From NCBI RefSeq assembly GCF_947507565.1, contig NC_089181.1, forward strand, positions 2,613,614 to 2,677,613: 64,000 nt of DNA, written 5' to 3'. The notes beneath the pieces were generated by a model. The model was not told the origin of the DNA and searched no databases. It saw nothing but the letters and a program-made list of their open reading frames with translations. The DNA comes from Oscarella lobularis (lineage: Eukaryota; Porifera; Homoscleromorpha; Homosclerophorida; Oscarellidae). Each line of letters begins with the position of its first letter. Position 1 is the stretch's first letter. Of this stretch, positions 11,054 through 21,408 are shown in pieces. The position numbers were made by a program, and so were the translations under genes.

Positions 11054-12707
11054 ATGGAGATGAACAGCGGTAGCGACATGAAAAAAGACAGTAGGTTATG
11101 CTTTGAAATTATTTTCATCTAAGATGTTCTTTCCCCCATAGATCCTTTCGACGATTCCGCTCGAGATCCTTACGCAAACATTCACGATTTCCTCAATTCG
11201 ACAACTATGCACGGAGTCAAGTACTTGGCGATCGGCGCTTTGTGGCGTCGCCTCGTTTGGAGCTTACTGATCTTCGCAGCAGTGGGAGGATTTTTGGCGC
11301 TGGCAATCGGCAGCATCATCCAGTTCACCCAACGAAATACGAGCACTAAGTTCTCGGTTCATTATCCGGAGAGCATCCCGTTTCCTGTCGTCACCATTTG
11401 CAACAGAAACACTTTTATGAAATCGAAGGTATTGAACTTGACAAACGGAAAAGCTATACTAGATGAACTCGAAAAATTTGATCTGCACACGCTGGACGGT
11501 AATCACAGCAGCGATTTCGACGTTCTGGAAGACGCGGGAGGCTTCGAGTATTTAGTTATGAAAACCGGAGTCGAGTTTCATAATTTAATTGTATATGACA
11601 ACGAGAGCAAAGAATACGTGTTCACTTTCGGAACTCATCATACAATGGCAGACTTTGATCTCACCCTGACGCCATTTGGAAAGTGCCACAGTTTTAATAA
11701 AAATCAAATGCATAGTGTATACGGAAGTGGGATTTCAAGTGGATTCACTGTTTTGCTCAATATTCAACAGGACGAGTATGTGAGTCCGGGCTTCCTAGAA
11801 ACGGCTGGCCTTCAAGTGCTCGTGCATTTGCCTCACGAAACTCCACAGACTGTCTTATCATCAGGATTTTCTGTGTATCCCGGCACGCACACGTCAGTTC
11901 AAATTCGAGAATCTCGAGTTAAAAACTTGCAGAATCCGTATGGTCAATGTGACAAAAGCAAGCCAGCCAACTACAGCAGAAACAATTGCGATAATCGCTG
12001 TTATTACGAGGCTCTAAAAGAAAAGTGCAAGTGCAGGGAGATATACATGACAGGTCTCAGACTTCTGGAATTGGCTGATTTCCCAATCCTGCTTTTCTTT
12101 TTTTTGCAGAACCCGATCAATTAAATGTTCGGGTGTGCTCTTTTCGGGACGCAGAGTGCTTAACTAATGCGATACTGGCTTACTTTGGTGCGTCGTTCAG
12201 AATATTGAAATGCATTGCTGTAGCACGCATTTTTACCAGAATCTTCAACAACTTGCGACTGCCCACCCCCATGTGAAGATCGAATTTTCGACGTTCAATT
12301 ATCACAGGCTCTGTATCCAAGCAACCACGCCATAGAAACGGTGCAAAAATTCGAAAACGCATCTGAAATCGCAATCAAGTAAAAATCTAATAAGAGCGTA
12401 CAGTAGTAATTGTATTTATCATTTTGGATAGGAACAACTATGTCTTTCTCACCGTCTACTATCCTAAGATCCTGTATACTCAGACTGATGAAACGATAGC
12501 GTACTCAATCTCAAATTTGTTCGGTACTAGAACAATGTGTAGCAAACAGCTCAGCTGATCTCTCGTTTTACTGTAGGCGATATTGGCGGCAATATGGGTC
12601 TCTTCATTGGAGCCAGCACATTGACCTTGTGCGAATTTTTCCAGTACGTCATCAAGGAAATCTACGGCGCTTGGAAAAGGCGCAGAAATGTGACGTCAAA
12701 GATGTGA
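11054..12707 (+). CDS. DEG/ENaC family sodium channel subunit (ASIC-like)
   Basis: This is a two-pass cation channel subunit; the family forms trimers gated by protons, peptides or force. A small first exon encodes MEMNSGSDMKKD and splices to NPFDDSARDPYANIHDFLNSTTMHGVKYL, which holds the conserved His-Gly gating motif. The first membrane span is WSLLIFAAVGGFLALAIGSII, followed by PFPVVTICNRN. The ectodomain is cysteine-rich: CDNRCYYEALKEKCKCREIYMT, VCSFRDAECLTNAIL and TCDCPPPCEDRIFDVQLSQALYPS. The last exon encodes DIGGNMGLFIGASTLTLCEFFQYVI, with the Gly-Ala-Ser selectivity tract in the second span, and a short basic tail ending NVTSKM. Six exons join in frame and length is complete. The gating stimulus cannot be told from sequence. 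Confidence 0.93.
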
Positions 12708-12931
12708 CGTCAAAAACGCAATCACCTTTCTTTTTCGTCTTTTCTTTTTCTTACCACGTGAACACGTTTTTGAAATAGAACACGCTGGCGAAACGGTCTC
12801 ATTTATTAGTCACGAGGCCCACAAAGAGATGCCAATTGGAATAGTTAACAGGGAAACGCACGCGCACTCGGTCTCTCTACTGTATATTCGTCCAGAAAGG
12901 AAACAGAACTCTTATCGCCTAGATTTTTAAT

Positions 12932-15623
12932 CTACTGCGGAGGCCACGCAGTCTGCGAATTTCCAGTCTGGTAGTAAGCCTGAAAACATATCGTTATTAA
13001 TTATAATTCTTACGTTATTATTCATCTTACCGCCACTTGTCCTGGCGTGATTGCATTCGACTGCAAAGCGGCTTGGTAGGCGGCTCGTTGTTGCTGTTGC
13101 TGCACCGTCTCGACGCCGTCGTTTTCCGGTACAGCCATTGTGGCAGCAGCTCTTGGCACTTTAGCCTGCTGTTGGCTTGCGTTGTCTGCCTTTCGTTTTC
13201 GGCCAAAACCCGACGTGCTGTACTGTTCTTTGTGATCTAGCACCGCTCTTCGTAACGTGACTGGATTTCCGCCGAATTGCTGCAAGAATAGAATGCGTCG
13301 TTCGGAGAGATCCTGCTTGCTGGACGGCAACATGTCGCTCTCTTGCGCCAAGGTGAAAACGGCCTCGACGGACGATTCATCGAGAGGAAATTGATTCGTC
13401 TCGAAATCGAGCAGGTGTAAATACAACCGCTTATTTTTCTGAAGCAATAGAACCGACTTCATACGTGGATCTAATCGCGGAAGTGTGCAGGTTACCGTAT
13501 CTTTGCCTATAGCCGCTTTCAAGACTTCCTTTCCCTTCGCTCGGTCTCCCATCACTTTGGCTAAGAAATTTGCATACTGTACACTCAGGAAGCTTCCGTC
13601 TTCCGGCGATTGTGCCGCCAAGTCTATGGCCTTTTCATAGAGAGACGCGGCCTTGTCCTTGTTGCCGCGCCGACGTTCAAGATTGATCAATTGCATTGTA
13701 CCGGTAACTGATCGGGGAAACGCTTCGAGCATGTTTGTAAGAACTTGGCACGCTTCGTCCGCGTTACCTAAACAACGGAGAAGAGATTTTTTCAAAAAAA
13801 AAAAAAGGAGGTACAGTACTATTTCTTTCTACGTACCCGCAGCTTCCTCATACAACGCCCAAGTCAAGTGAATGCTTGGCTTGTGACGCAAATGAACGGT
13901 GCACGCGCGTCTGTACACGTCTCGCGCCTTTCCTGGTTCGCGCGCCTCGAGATAATTGGCGTACTACAGCAGCGAGAGATACACTAAACCAATTGCACGC
14001 ACCCCCCCGTCTATTCTACGTCACCTTTATCCAATAGTCTTCGTACAGGGCACAGACAACGAGACATCGTTCGAAAAGAATTCGAATCCGTTCCTCGCTG
14101 CCTTGCAAAATTTCAAAGTCCAAGTACTCGCGCCAATTATTCAACTGGAACGCTTCCAAGGGTTTCACGTGAAAATAGGGCCGTTTAACCTAACAACGTA
14201 GCGCAACGTTCTCTATATAGAAAACAACCTCGATCGCAAGTTCTCACATTCTCTTCGTAACTCCATCGCTTCCGCACTTCGTCTTCCGTCTGCTGATGAA
14301 CGGCGTGACGTCGTTGAACGGCTTTCTCCTTCAACGCCAATTCGACGTCGCCATTGGCCGCCGCGACGGCGGCCGCGTCGCTGGCGACTTCCGCCTGAAG
14401 CGTCTGATACTCCTCGGCGGAAAAGATTTGATTCGCCGGATAGAGACGAACGAATTCGCGAAACCTAAAAATTTCATACTAATTAAAAACGATCAATATA
14501 TAAATACATATGGGGGTTACAAGAACATGCGCAAATGTCTCTTTGAGAGCGGTCTGAATCAGATCTTGCTACACATTGCTAGATTAGAGACGTGTGTACC
14601 GAAACCTCGGCGAAGGATCGAAGGAATGCGTTTTTGTATTTCTTCACATCGGATTGGGGGATAATAATAATTGCTCCTTAGTTAATAAATAAACTCGTAC
14701 TTACTGCTCGAAATGCTTGCTGTAGTATTGCGTGGGAACGGTGAGGAGTCGATCGTAGATTCCTCTCATCAGCTGAAAATTGTTCTGCGCCATCGCCCAC
14801 TCCACATAGTTCTCCCAGAGTCGATCGGATCGAAATTCCAGTCCCGCTGTCTTGATCGCCTCCTCGTATAAACTGATTGAAAAAATAAAAGAGAGAAAAA
14901 ATGCGCCCAATGATTAACAATGTAAACTCTCCTCGCGTACACGTCATATAAAGCGTCGCTATACCTGAACATTATTTAACGTCCACTTCACGGGTGTAAC
15001 AACACTAATTACTAATTCTCTGGATCGGTTTTTCGCGTTCTCACCCTTGCATTTTTTCCACGCTCGGAAGTCCCAACTCCAAACGATAGAGATAATTCTG
15101 CGCGAAGTCGAGATAGTGAAGCCACAGGTCGATGCTCAGTGAAATTGCCTCGAGACCGCGACGATAGACCTGCGATTTTCCGTTTAGAAATTCCGAATTC
15201 GCGATTTTTTTCTCTCTCTTACGGCGCTGGCGGAGCTGGCACCGCTGTGGCGTAGTTCCATGTCGGCAAATTTTTTCCAGTAGCCGAAACAGTATGGATA
15301 GCGCTGAAGAAAGTCTTCGAACGCTTCGCGTACGCTTTCGATGTTGTCCTGCGCGTCAATCGATAGATAATGCAGTGCGTTGGAGATTCGTCGCTTGCCT
15401 CTGATTCTACGACTTGCAGGAGATACGTCCAGGTGTCGAAGTCGCAAGGATTCGCTCGAACGGCGCTCCAGTATCGCTCTTTTTCGGTCATTGCAGGTGG
15501 CTGCTCCTCTGAAACGTCTGCAAAATAGCTATTGCGGTTTCTTTCGTCAATAGCGGACGCCGGATTACCGGTCGCTGCCGAGATGCCGGCGGATTCTGTC
15601 GCTCCCGAGTTATCATCCGCCAT
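12932..15623 (-). CDS. PRPF39: Pre-mRNA-processing factor 39 (U1 snRNP-associated, HAT repeats)
   Basis: PRPF39 helps U1 snRNP define 5' splice sites in the nucleus. The start [13 protein letters not shown] leads into [29 protein letters not shown], then HAT (half-a-TPR) repeats in separate exons: [104 protein letters not shown] and [24 protein letters not shown]. The C-terminal part is basic and then Gln/Ala-rich, with a short last exon [15 protein letters not shown]. The fit is good over the whole length. The start codon lies 55 bases from that of CRIPT on the other strand. Confidence 0.9.
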
Positions 15624-15678
15624 CTTGATTGTCGAACACGCATGCTCAAAAGACAAGCGACTGTTTCTCCCCATTGGG
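15624..15678. promoter_or_regulatory. Bidirectional promoter interval, PRPF39 / CRIPT
   Basis: Only 55 bases separate the two divergent start codons, so the core promoters must overlap each other or the 5' untranslated regions. Two genes of RNA-splicing character share it: PRPF39 is a U1 factor, and CRIPT has been reported with the minor spliceosome. Confidence 0.45.
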
Positions 15679-16346
15679 ATGGTTTGTCAGAAATGTAAGG
15701 GTTGCGAAAGACGCTAAGCATTCTATTGACGAAGTTTGAATAGGTGAAAAGAAACTAGCTCGGTTAGGGGCCCCCGATCCGTGGAAATCTGGCTCTCGAG
15801 GCACCATTGGTAAGAAATCACATCAATTAGGGCCAACGCAGTTCTCATAGCCGTCTAGCGTGGTTAGGGAAATTACGTGGGGTCGTTGGGGAATTTCATT
15901 ATTAGCACAACAATTGTTTTCAATTTCTAGAGGGAGGAAGACGGGTGAATGAGAACAAAGTTCTAACAGGCAAAAAAACGAGGTAGTCGACTATGTTTTT
16001 GGCTTGAACAGTGCGAGAAATCCTCGTTTCTTTTTAGATTCCAACCATACCAGAAGTTCAATCAGTGTCGTATCTGCAAGTGTCACGTGCATCAACCTCA
16101 GGCGCATTATTGCCAAGGTTCGTGTCTCGAGCTTTTCCTCCTGCGGTTTTAGTTCGTTATTTTTGTCCGCACAGGATGTGCGTATAAAAAAGGTGAGGCC
16201 ATTGACCACTAACTACATCGTGGAGCAAGACTGGGGGAGGGACTATTTACACACCTGACTGTGTCTCTTTTCCTCTTGTAGGCATATGCGCAATGTGTGG
16301 AAAGCAGCTGCTGGATGTGAAAGACTACAGACAGAGCTCAGTTTAG
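15679..16346 (+). CDS. CRIPT: CRIPT (cysteine-rich PDZ-binding protein)
   Basis: CRIPT is a small zinc-binding protein of about 100 residues, known for binding PSD-95 PDZ domains and reported as a minor-spliceosome factor. Six tiny exons join in frame: MVCQK; CEKKLARLGAPDPWKSGSRGTI; EGGRRVNENKVLTGKKTR; FQPYQKFNQCRICKCHVHQPQ followed by AHYCQ; GCAYKK; and GICAMCGKQLLDVKDYRQSSV. The CxxC pairs (VCQKC, CRIC, YCQGC, CAMC) are all present, as is the C-terminal QSSV PDZ-binding end. The exons are too short to show up as open frames. The match to the family is very strong. Confidence 0.95.
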
Positions 16347-17026
16347 TTGCGAGTCTCGTCTTGTCGTCTTCAGTCTAGAACCGATTATATTCATTAGTCT
16401 CTATATCTATTCTTAGTTAGAGTTAGAGAGAAAGTGTGTTGGGGGGTGGAGGTGGAGTTTGGGGCAAATTGTAAACAGGATTAGGATGGCTAGTGGGTGG
16501 GCATGTGGGTTGTGCGTGCACCACAGGAAAGGATGGAAACCCTGGGGAACAAAAACCCCTCTGTTGTTATGCACTGACCACAGAATACATTGTCTCAAAC
16601 CTCATACGAAAACCACTTGAGCGTTGCGCGCGCGCATGTCGAACGCACAATTATTCCAGTGTCCGTTGTCTAACGAAAGATACGCCCCCCCGGACGAAGA
16701 AATCATCCGATAGCGCATGGGCGTTCGATTGGTTACGACACGAATTCGATTGAGCCAATTAGAGAGGGATCGTCGTTGTGATTGGCCCGCGCGGTCCGGT
16801 GATCTCATTAGTGAGACGGATCCGTCCTACACAGGTTCCTTGTACGATCAAATCTGACAGTTTTTATTCGCTGTTTGATGGGCGTGCATTGAGCCCTTGT
16901 CCGATCCCCGGCGGTTTTTTTGACGGGTTTGATGCCGAGATCGGCCCGCGCTTTCGTCTGACAGGCGGACGGGTGTTGTTACAAGTAAATCATATTTGCC
17001 GTCAAGTGTCAAATCAGTAAACATAA
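16347..17026. other. Intergenic DNA between CRIPT and MEIS, with MEIS upstream region
   Basis: The interval is about 680 bases with no supported gene. The left part is the CRIPT 3' flank. Near the MEIS start two TGACAG hexamers (16855-16860 and 16959-16964) match the core that MEIS proteins bind. A GC-alternating run (gcgcgcgcgc) lies near 16626. No TATA box is evident. Confidence 0.35.
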
Positions 17027-18749
17027 ATGTCAGGACGCCAGTGCTATACTGTAAGTGAATATATACCCCGCCACCTCACACGGCCGGCGTAACGCGAGGC
17101 GACCCCCCTTTAGGGTCCTCCTTCGAATCTCGGCGCTCAACCCGTTTACAGACACGACCTCGGGGCGTTCGGCAGCCAGCCGAGAGCTCAGCAACACGTG
17201 GTTGCCAATACAGCGGCCGGCTCGTTTTCAGCCTATCCGGCTCCCGTACAATTGATTCAGTACGTTGCAACGCCACCGTCTCAATCGGTCGCCGCCACCG
17301 CCGCCGTCGCCGCCCCCGTCGAGTTCGATATCACGAAAGACAAGGAAGCCATATATGCGTACGTCGTCGCCTTTTCGCCTTCGTTCCGCGCGCTACGAGG
17401 ACGCACTCGCGATTTGAAGCGTTCCAGCTTTTAGGGCGGTTGCAGTACGTAATGATCGAAAAACGCGTCGCGCGCGGTCGTTTGTCTATTTCGCGTCTGT
17501 GCGTCGTGCCTTTCTTCTCTAATGCTCTTCCTATCTAATCCGGTCTTTGGAAAAAGGCACCCGTTGTTCCCACTACTGTCGGCTCTATTCGGAAAATGCG
17601 AACGGGCCACGTCGACGCCGCGTGACGACGGCGCCGCCGATGCGGACGATTTTTCTTCGCGCGCGCTCGATGCGTTGATCGATTCGCTTGCGAAAAAGGT
17701 ACGTGAGAACGACTGTAAAATGCAGACGCTCGATTCCCTATTCATTCACGCGACAACGTGAATGAAAGGGGGAGGGCGGGCGGGCACTTTTCCGGTCCCG
17801 GCGTCACGTGCGCGAAAGTTGTGCGACGGATTGATGCCTATTTCTCTTTCTCTATATCAGATTCTTCAAGAACGACCGTACTACGCCCCCAATCACGAAA
17901 CGGACAGCATAGTACGTAGTCGTCGCGTCCTCAGACGTCAATGAATCAATTAATTAATGCGGTCGGTTTATTTTGATTGTATGCCTATAGATGATCCAGG
18001 CCATACAAACGTTGAGGTTTCATCTTTTGGAATTAGAGAAGGTAAATCGTCTCGTTCGAACGACTAGACGTCCGGGAGGGGTTCCGTAAATTTTTTGCCG
18101 CGGCGCGTACGTGGTCATAGAAGTAGAGTGGGGTCGTTCGATTAGCATTTTCCCTTCTTTGCGTGTGTGCTCCCCCCTCCCTCGTCACTTACTAATGCAA
18201 AATCGATGCCCACCTCGTTCAGGTTCATCATCTCTGCGATAGTTTCTGCAGTCGATACATCAGCTGCCTCAAGGGTAAGATGCCCATGGACGTCACGGTG
18301 AACAGCGAGAAGGATTTCAGTTCGTTGGTTCTCGTTGAGAATAATGACGGTTGCGAGGATAGCAGTGTGACCAATCTCGACGCCGCCGTCGCCGCCGTAA
18401 CATCTATATCTCCACCGCTGCTCCAGTCGACGGCAGCGCTACCCGCGCAACAACAGACGACTGCGGCCACGGTGATGATGATGATGTCTCAATCGTCTTC
18501 TCCTCTTGATCAGCAACAGGATGATACCGAAGCGAGTCAATATTTTCTTTCATTCGATCACAGTTCGTCCGGAGAGCAACAGTCGCCTGAGGTCAGTGAG
18601 TCGGTCAGTCAGTGATCTCACATCTCCGGTTACTCTATTCATGTGACTCGTTTTTCCAGTTTCTCAACATGCACGGTCAATGGGCGACGGCTGTCTCCGT
18701 CGCTCAAGCTCACTCCATGATGTCGCCGGTTGGAAGTAGTCCAATGTCA

Positions 18750-18787
<38 letters not shown>

Positions 18788-20253
18788 CGGCAGTCCGTCG
18801 TCGTCACTCGCTCCTTTGGGAATGTCGACGAGTTATGCCTCTATTCCGACGTCAGGCGTCGCCGCCACCGTCGTTTCTGCGCCAAGTGAGTGCTGTGGTG
18901 CGTTGTTGTTTTGTAGTTGGGATTCTTGTTTAAGGTGGAACTGGGGACGGGCCGAGACGGAACAAGGAGAAACTGAAAACGAAGCGACGGGGAATTTTTC
19001 CCAAGTCCGCAACGAATATCATGAAGACGTGGCTCTTTCAGAATTTGGCTGTAAGCGGATATCGCCAAGACTCACGACGTCACGCTATTTCTCTCCCTCT
19101 TTCTTCCTTGAAGCATCCCTATCCGTCAGAAGAGCAAAAGAGACAGTTGTCGCAGGAAACGGGACTGACTATCCTTCAAGTTAATAATTGGTAAGGAATC
19201 CTGTGAACGTCTCGCATTCGACGTCACCGGAATCGTTCTTTATTAAGGTTCATCAACGCTCGACGACGAATCGTTCAACCCATGATCGACGCGTCGAATC
19301 GAGCGGGAAAGTCGCCCGTCGTGACGATGTTCAAGGCCAAGCGACGCCGATCGCCGACGCCGACCCACTCCATGGCCGTCGGAAATTTTCAGACCACAAC
19401 TATGGGTGCCGGCGGGAACAGCGGCCTGCACCATCCTCATCATCATCAACATCAGCCGCCACTCAGCGTGACTCTGGGTTCATACCAGCAGGAGCAGACG
19501 GCTCCGACCACAGCGCTTTGTCATCTCAATCAAGGTTGCAATAGATATGCATATGTAGTGAGAATTTACGTTATGAGTATAACGGTCTGACTGCGTGCAG
19601 AGACGGACATGTATCAGGTGGCAACAACGAATCATCATCAACAGCAGCAACCGCAACAGCAGCAGAAGCAGGAGCAGCAACAGCAATATCTCGGACCACC
19701 TCCCCCCGTTATACACCATCAGCTCGACCAGACTCAGGCAGTTCAACAGCATCCGCCTCCGCCATTGGCACTTCTCTCGCCAGTTCAAACAGAATACGGA
19801 GGATCTATTCCCTTGACTCACAATCCAGCCGACATGTCTATGCCTCCGCCGGCGCCGCCGCCTTTACCGCCGCCTCCACCAATGCTTTCTCCTCAGCCGG
19901 CTCCGTTTCTATCTCAAGCCGTTCTTGTCGCCGGTCCGCCGCCGCCGCCGCCGCCTCCACCGCCGCCTCCTCCTGGTTACGTTGCTGCCGTTTCGTACCC
20001 TCCCGCTCACCAGCCGCCGCCTCTTCCAACAGCTAGGCCGCCTCAAACTGCCATGCAAGCTACCTACGTCGTTGCCGGACCGCCGCCATCGGCTGTTGCT
20101 GTTCAGACGCCTCCGCCATCTACAGGAATTCCGTCGCTCTACGCAGGTCCTCCGCCACCACAGATGCTTCAGGGCTACGTTGTGCCTGTATCGCAAGCTT
20201 CGGATTCTCTCTGGCAATACAGTGTTCCTCATCCGTCGCAACAGACATTGTAG
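17027..20253 (+). CDS. MEIS: MEIS-type TALE homeodomain transcription factor
   Basis: MEIS proteins bind DNA with PBX and HOX partners and control patterning and cell fate. The first coding exon (17027-17050) encodes MSGRQCYT and joins over a 63-base intron to [16 protein letters not shown]. The MEIS-A/B region is spread over several exons: [63 protein letters not shown] and [23 protein letters not shown]. The homeodomain reads [19 protein letters not shown], the TALE-type loop HPYPSEEQ, and [20 protein letters not shown] followed by MIDASNRA. The SCLKGKMP and QPMID endings favour MEIS over PKNOX/PREP. Poly-Gly (18750-18785), a His-rich block near 19435, Gln-rich (19634-19690) and poly-Pro (19840-19975) tracts lengthen the protein. 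Confidence 0.93.
18750..18785 (+). repeat. GGC trinucleotide repeat coding poly-glycine
   Basis: About twelve consecutive GGC codons lie in the MEIS exon before the homeodomain. It is a likely length-polymorphic coding microsatellite. Confidence 0.85.
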
Positions 20254-20548
20254 CGTGCCGGCATGCTGCTGCGGTTGAGCTGAAAAGTTCTTCTGGAAAA
20301 TTTTTTGTCTTCGAGTTTCATTGCGTTTGGTAGGTGGGGTTCTATCAACTGATGAATGCCCAAAATGCAGAATTATATGTATCATTCTTTCTTTTCTATA
20401 ACTATAATTATTTTTTGATACGTCGAAATGAACTAATAAATCAATTGTTGATTCGTGCGCGTAGAGGCGTGGGCGCGCTCCTTAGCAACACAACAGGAAG
20501 TGCGCGTGGATTCTCCACGAAGGCGTGTCGACACACCAAACAAAGACG

Positions 20549-21173
20549 ATGGTTTTCGCCGTCGTCCGTTATGGAGACGACGAGCGATTGCTCGTAAATC
20601 CTCAGTGCGTCGTAGTTAACCTGCTCGACTTTCTTCGAAGTCGTTCCGAGCAACTATCGACGACTCTCGTCGATCTCACGGACGAGACAGGTGCGCGACG
20701 ACGCTTCGGAGCCGATATATCGCGTTCTAGCCAAACTTCCGACAGGTCTTGTGATCGATCTCGACGTCCATCGAGCCGAATACGCCGACAAGTACGTGAA
20801 AGCGCACCAAGTCTACGTCCTTGTGGAAAAACACGTACAAGCTCCAGAGGACGAACTCGATGGCGGCGGCGGAGACGTCACACGAAGCTCGACGCCTTCG
20901 TCGATCGTTTCGTCGGCTACGCGAACTCGCGAACGAACGAAGACGCGCTACTCGTGTCTGCTGCGCAAAGTCGAATCGCTATTGCCTGACTACAAGCTGC
21001 GACGAGCGAACGAAAAGAAAAAGGAGACCGTGAGAGCATCGAGCCGAACTGGAGAAGAAGAGACGGGTGCTCCGTCTAGCGGACGACGCGGGCGTCGTCC
21101 GCCGAGCTTCAAAACAGTCGCTCATTTGGCTGCATCGAGGAAAACAAAGAGTCGAAATACAAGCGCAAAGTGA
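20549..21173 (+). CDS. CXorf65-like protein of unknown function
   Basis: The start MVFAVVRYGDDERLLVNPQC then VVVNLLDFLRSRS and VDLTDET match the N-terminal half of the vertebrate CXorf65/C22orf15 family. A very short intron (20691-20730, 40 bases, GTGCGC...TTCTAG) brings the second exon into frame: AKLPTGLVIDLDVHRAEYAD, KYVKAHQVYVLVE. After that the protein diverges: a Ser/Thr and Arg-rich region, CLLRKVESLLPDYK, then a basic tail with ASSRTGEEETGAPSSGRRGR. The N-terminal part may fold like ubiquitin, which is inference. No biochemical role is known to me. The gene lies 295 bases after MEIS, with no recognisable gene in between. Confidence 0.75.
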
Positions 21174-21310
21174 CTCTATGAATTACTACTGTAGAAGAAT
21201 TTAAAAATTAATTTTTAGCTTCAGTTTTGTTTGTACACATTCCCTGACACATTCCCGTTTCCGCGAAGGCGCGCGCTGTGCGGACGCTAGTGCGCTAGTA
21301 GTAGCGCACC

Positions 21311-21328
21311 GAATCTTCTAGAACTTTC
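21311..21328 (+). promoter_or_regulatory. Heat-shock element upstream of HSP90
   Basis: The sequence GAAtcTTCtaGAActTTC has four perfect alternating nGAAn/nTTCn units with two-base spacing. It lies about 80 bases before the HSP90 start codon. This is the classic binding site for heat-shock factor trimers. Confidence 0.85.
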
Positions 21329-21408
21329 CGCCACGTGGAAAAGGTCATACCGACTCACCGCGGCAGTCATTCCCCTAGCGATTTCTCGACCGAGCGAAGC
21401 GATTCACT

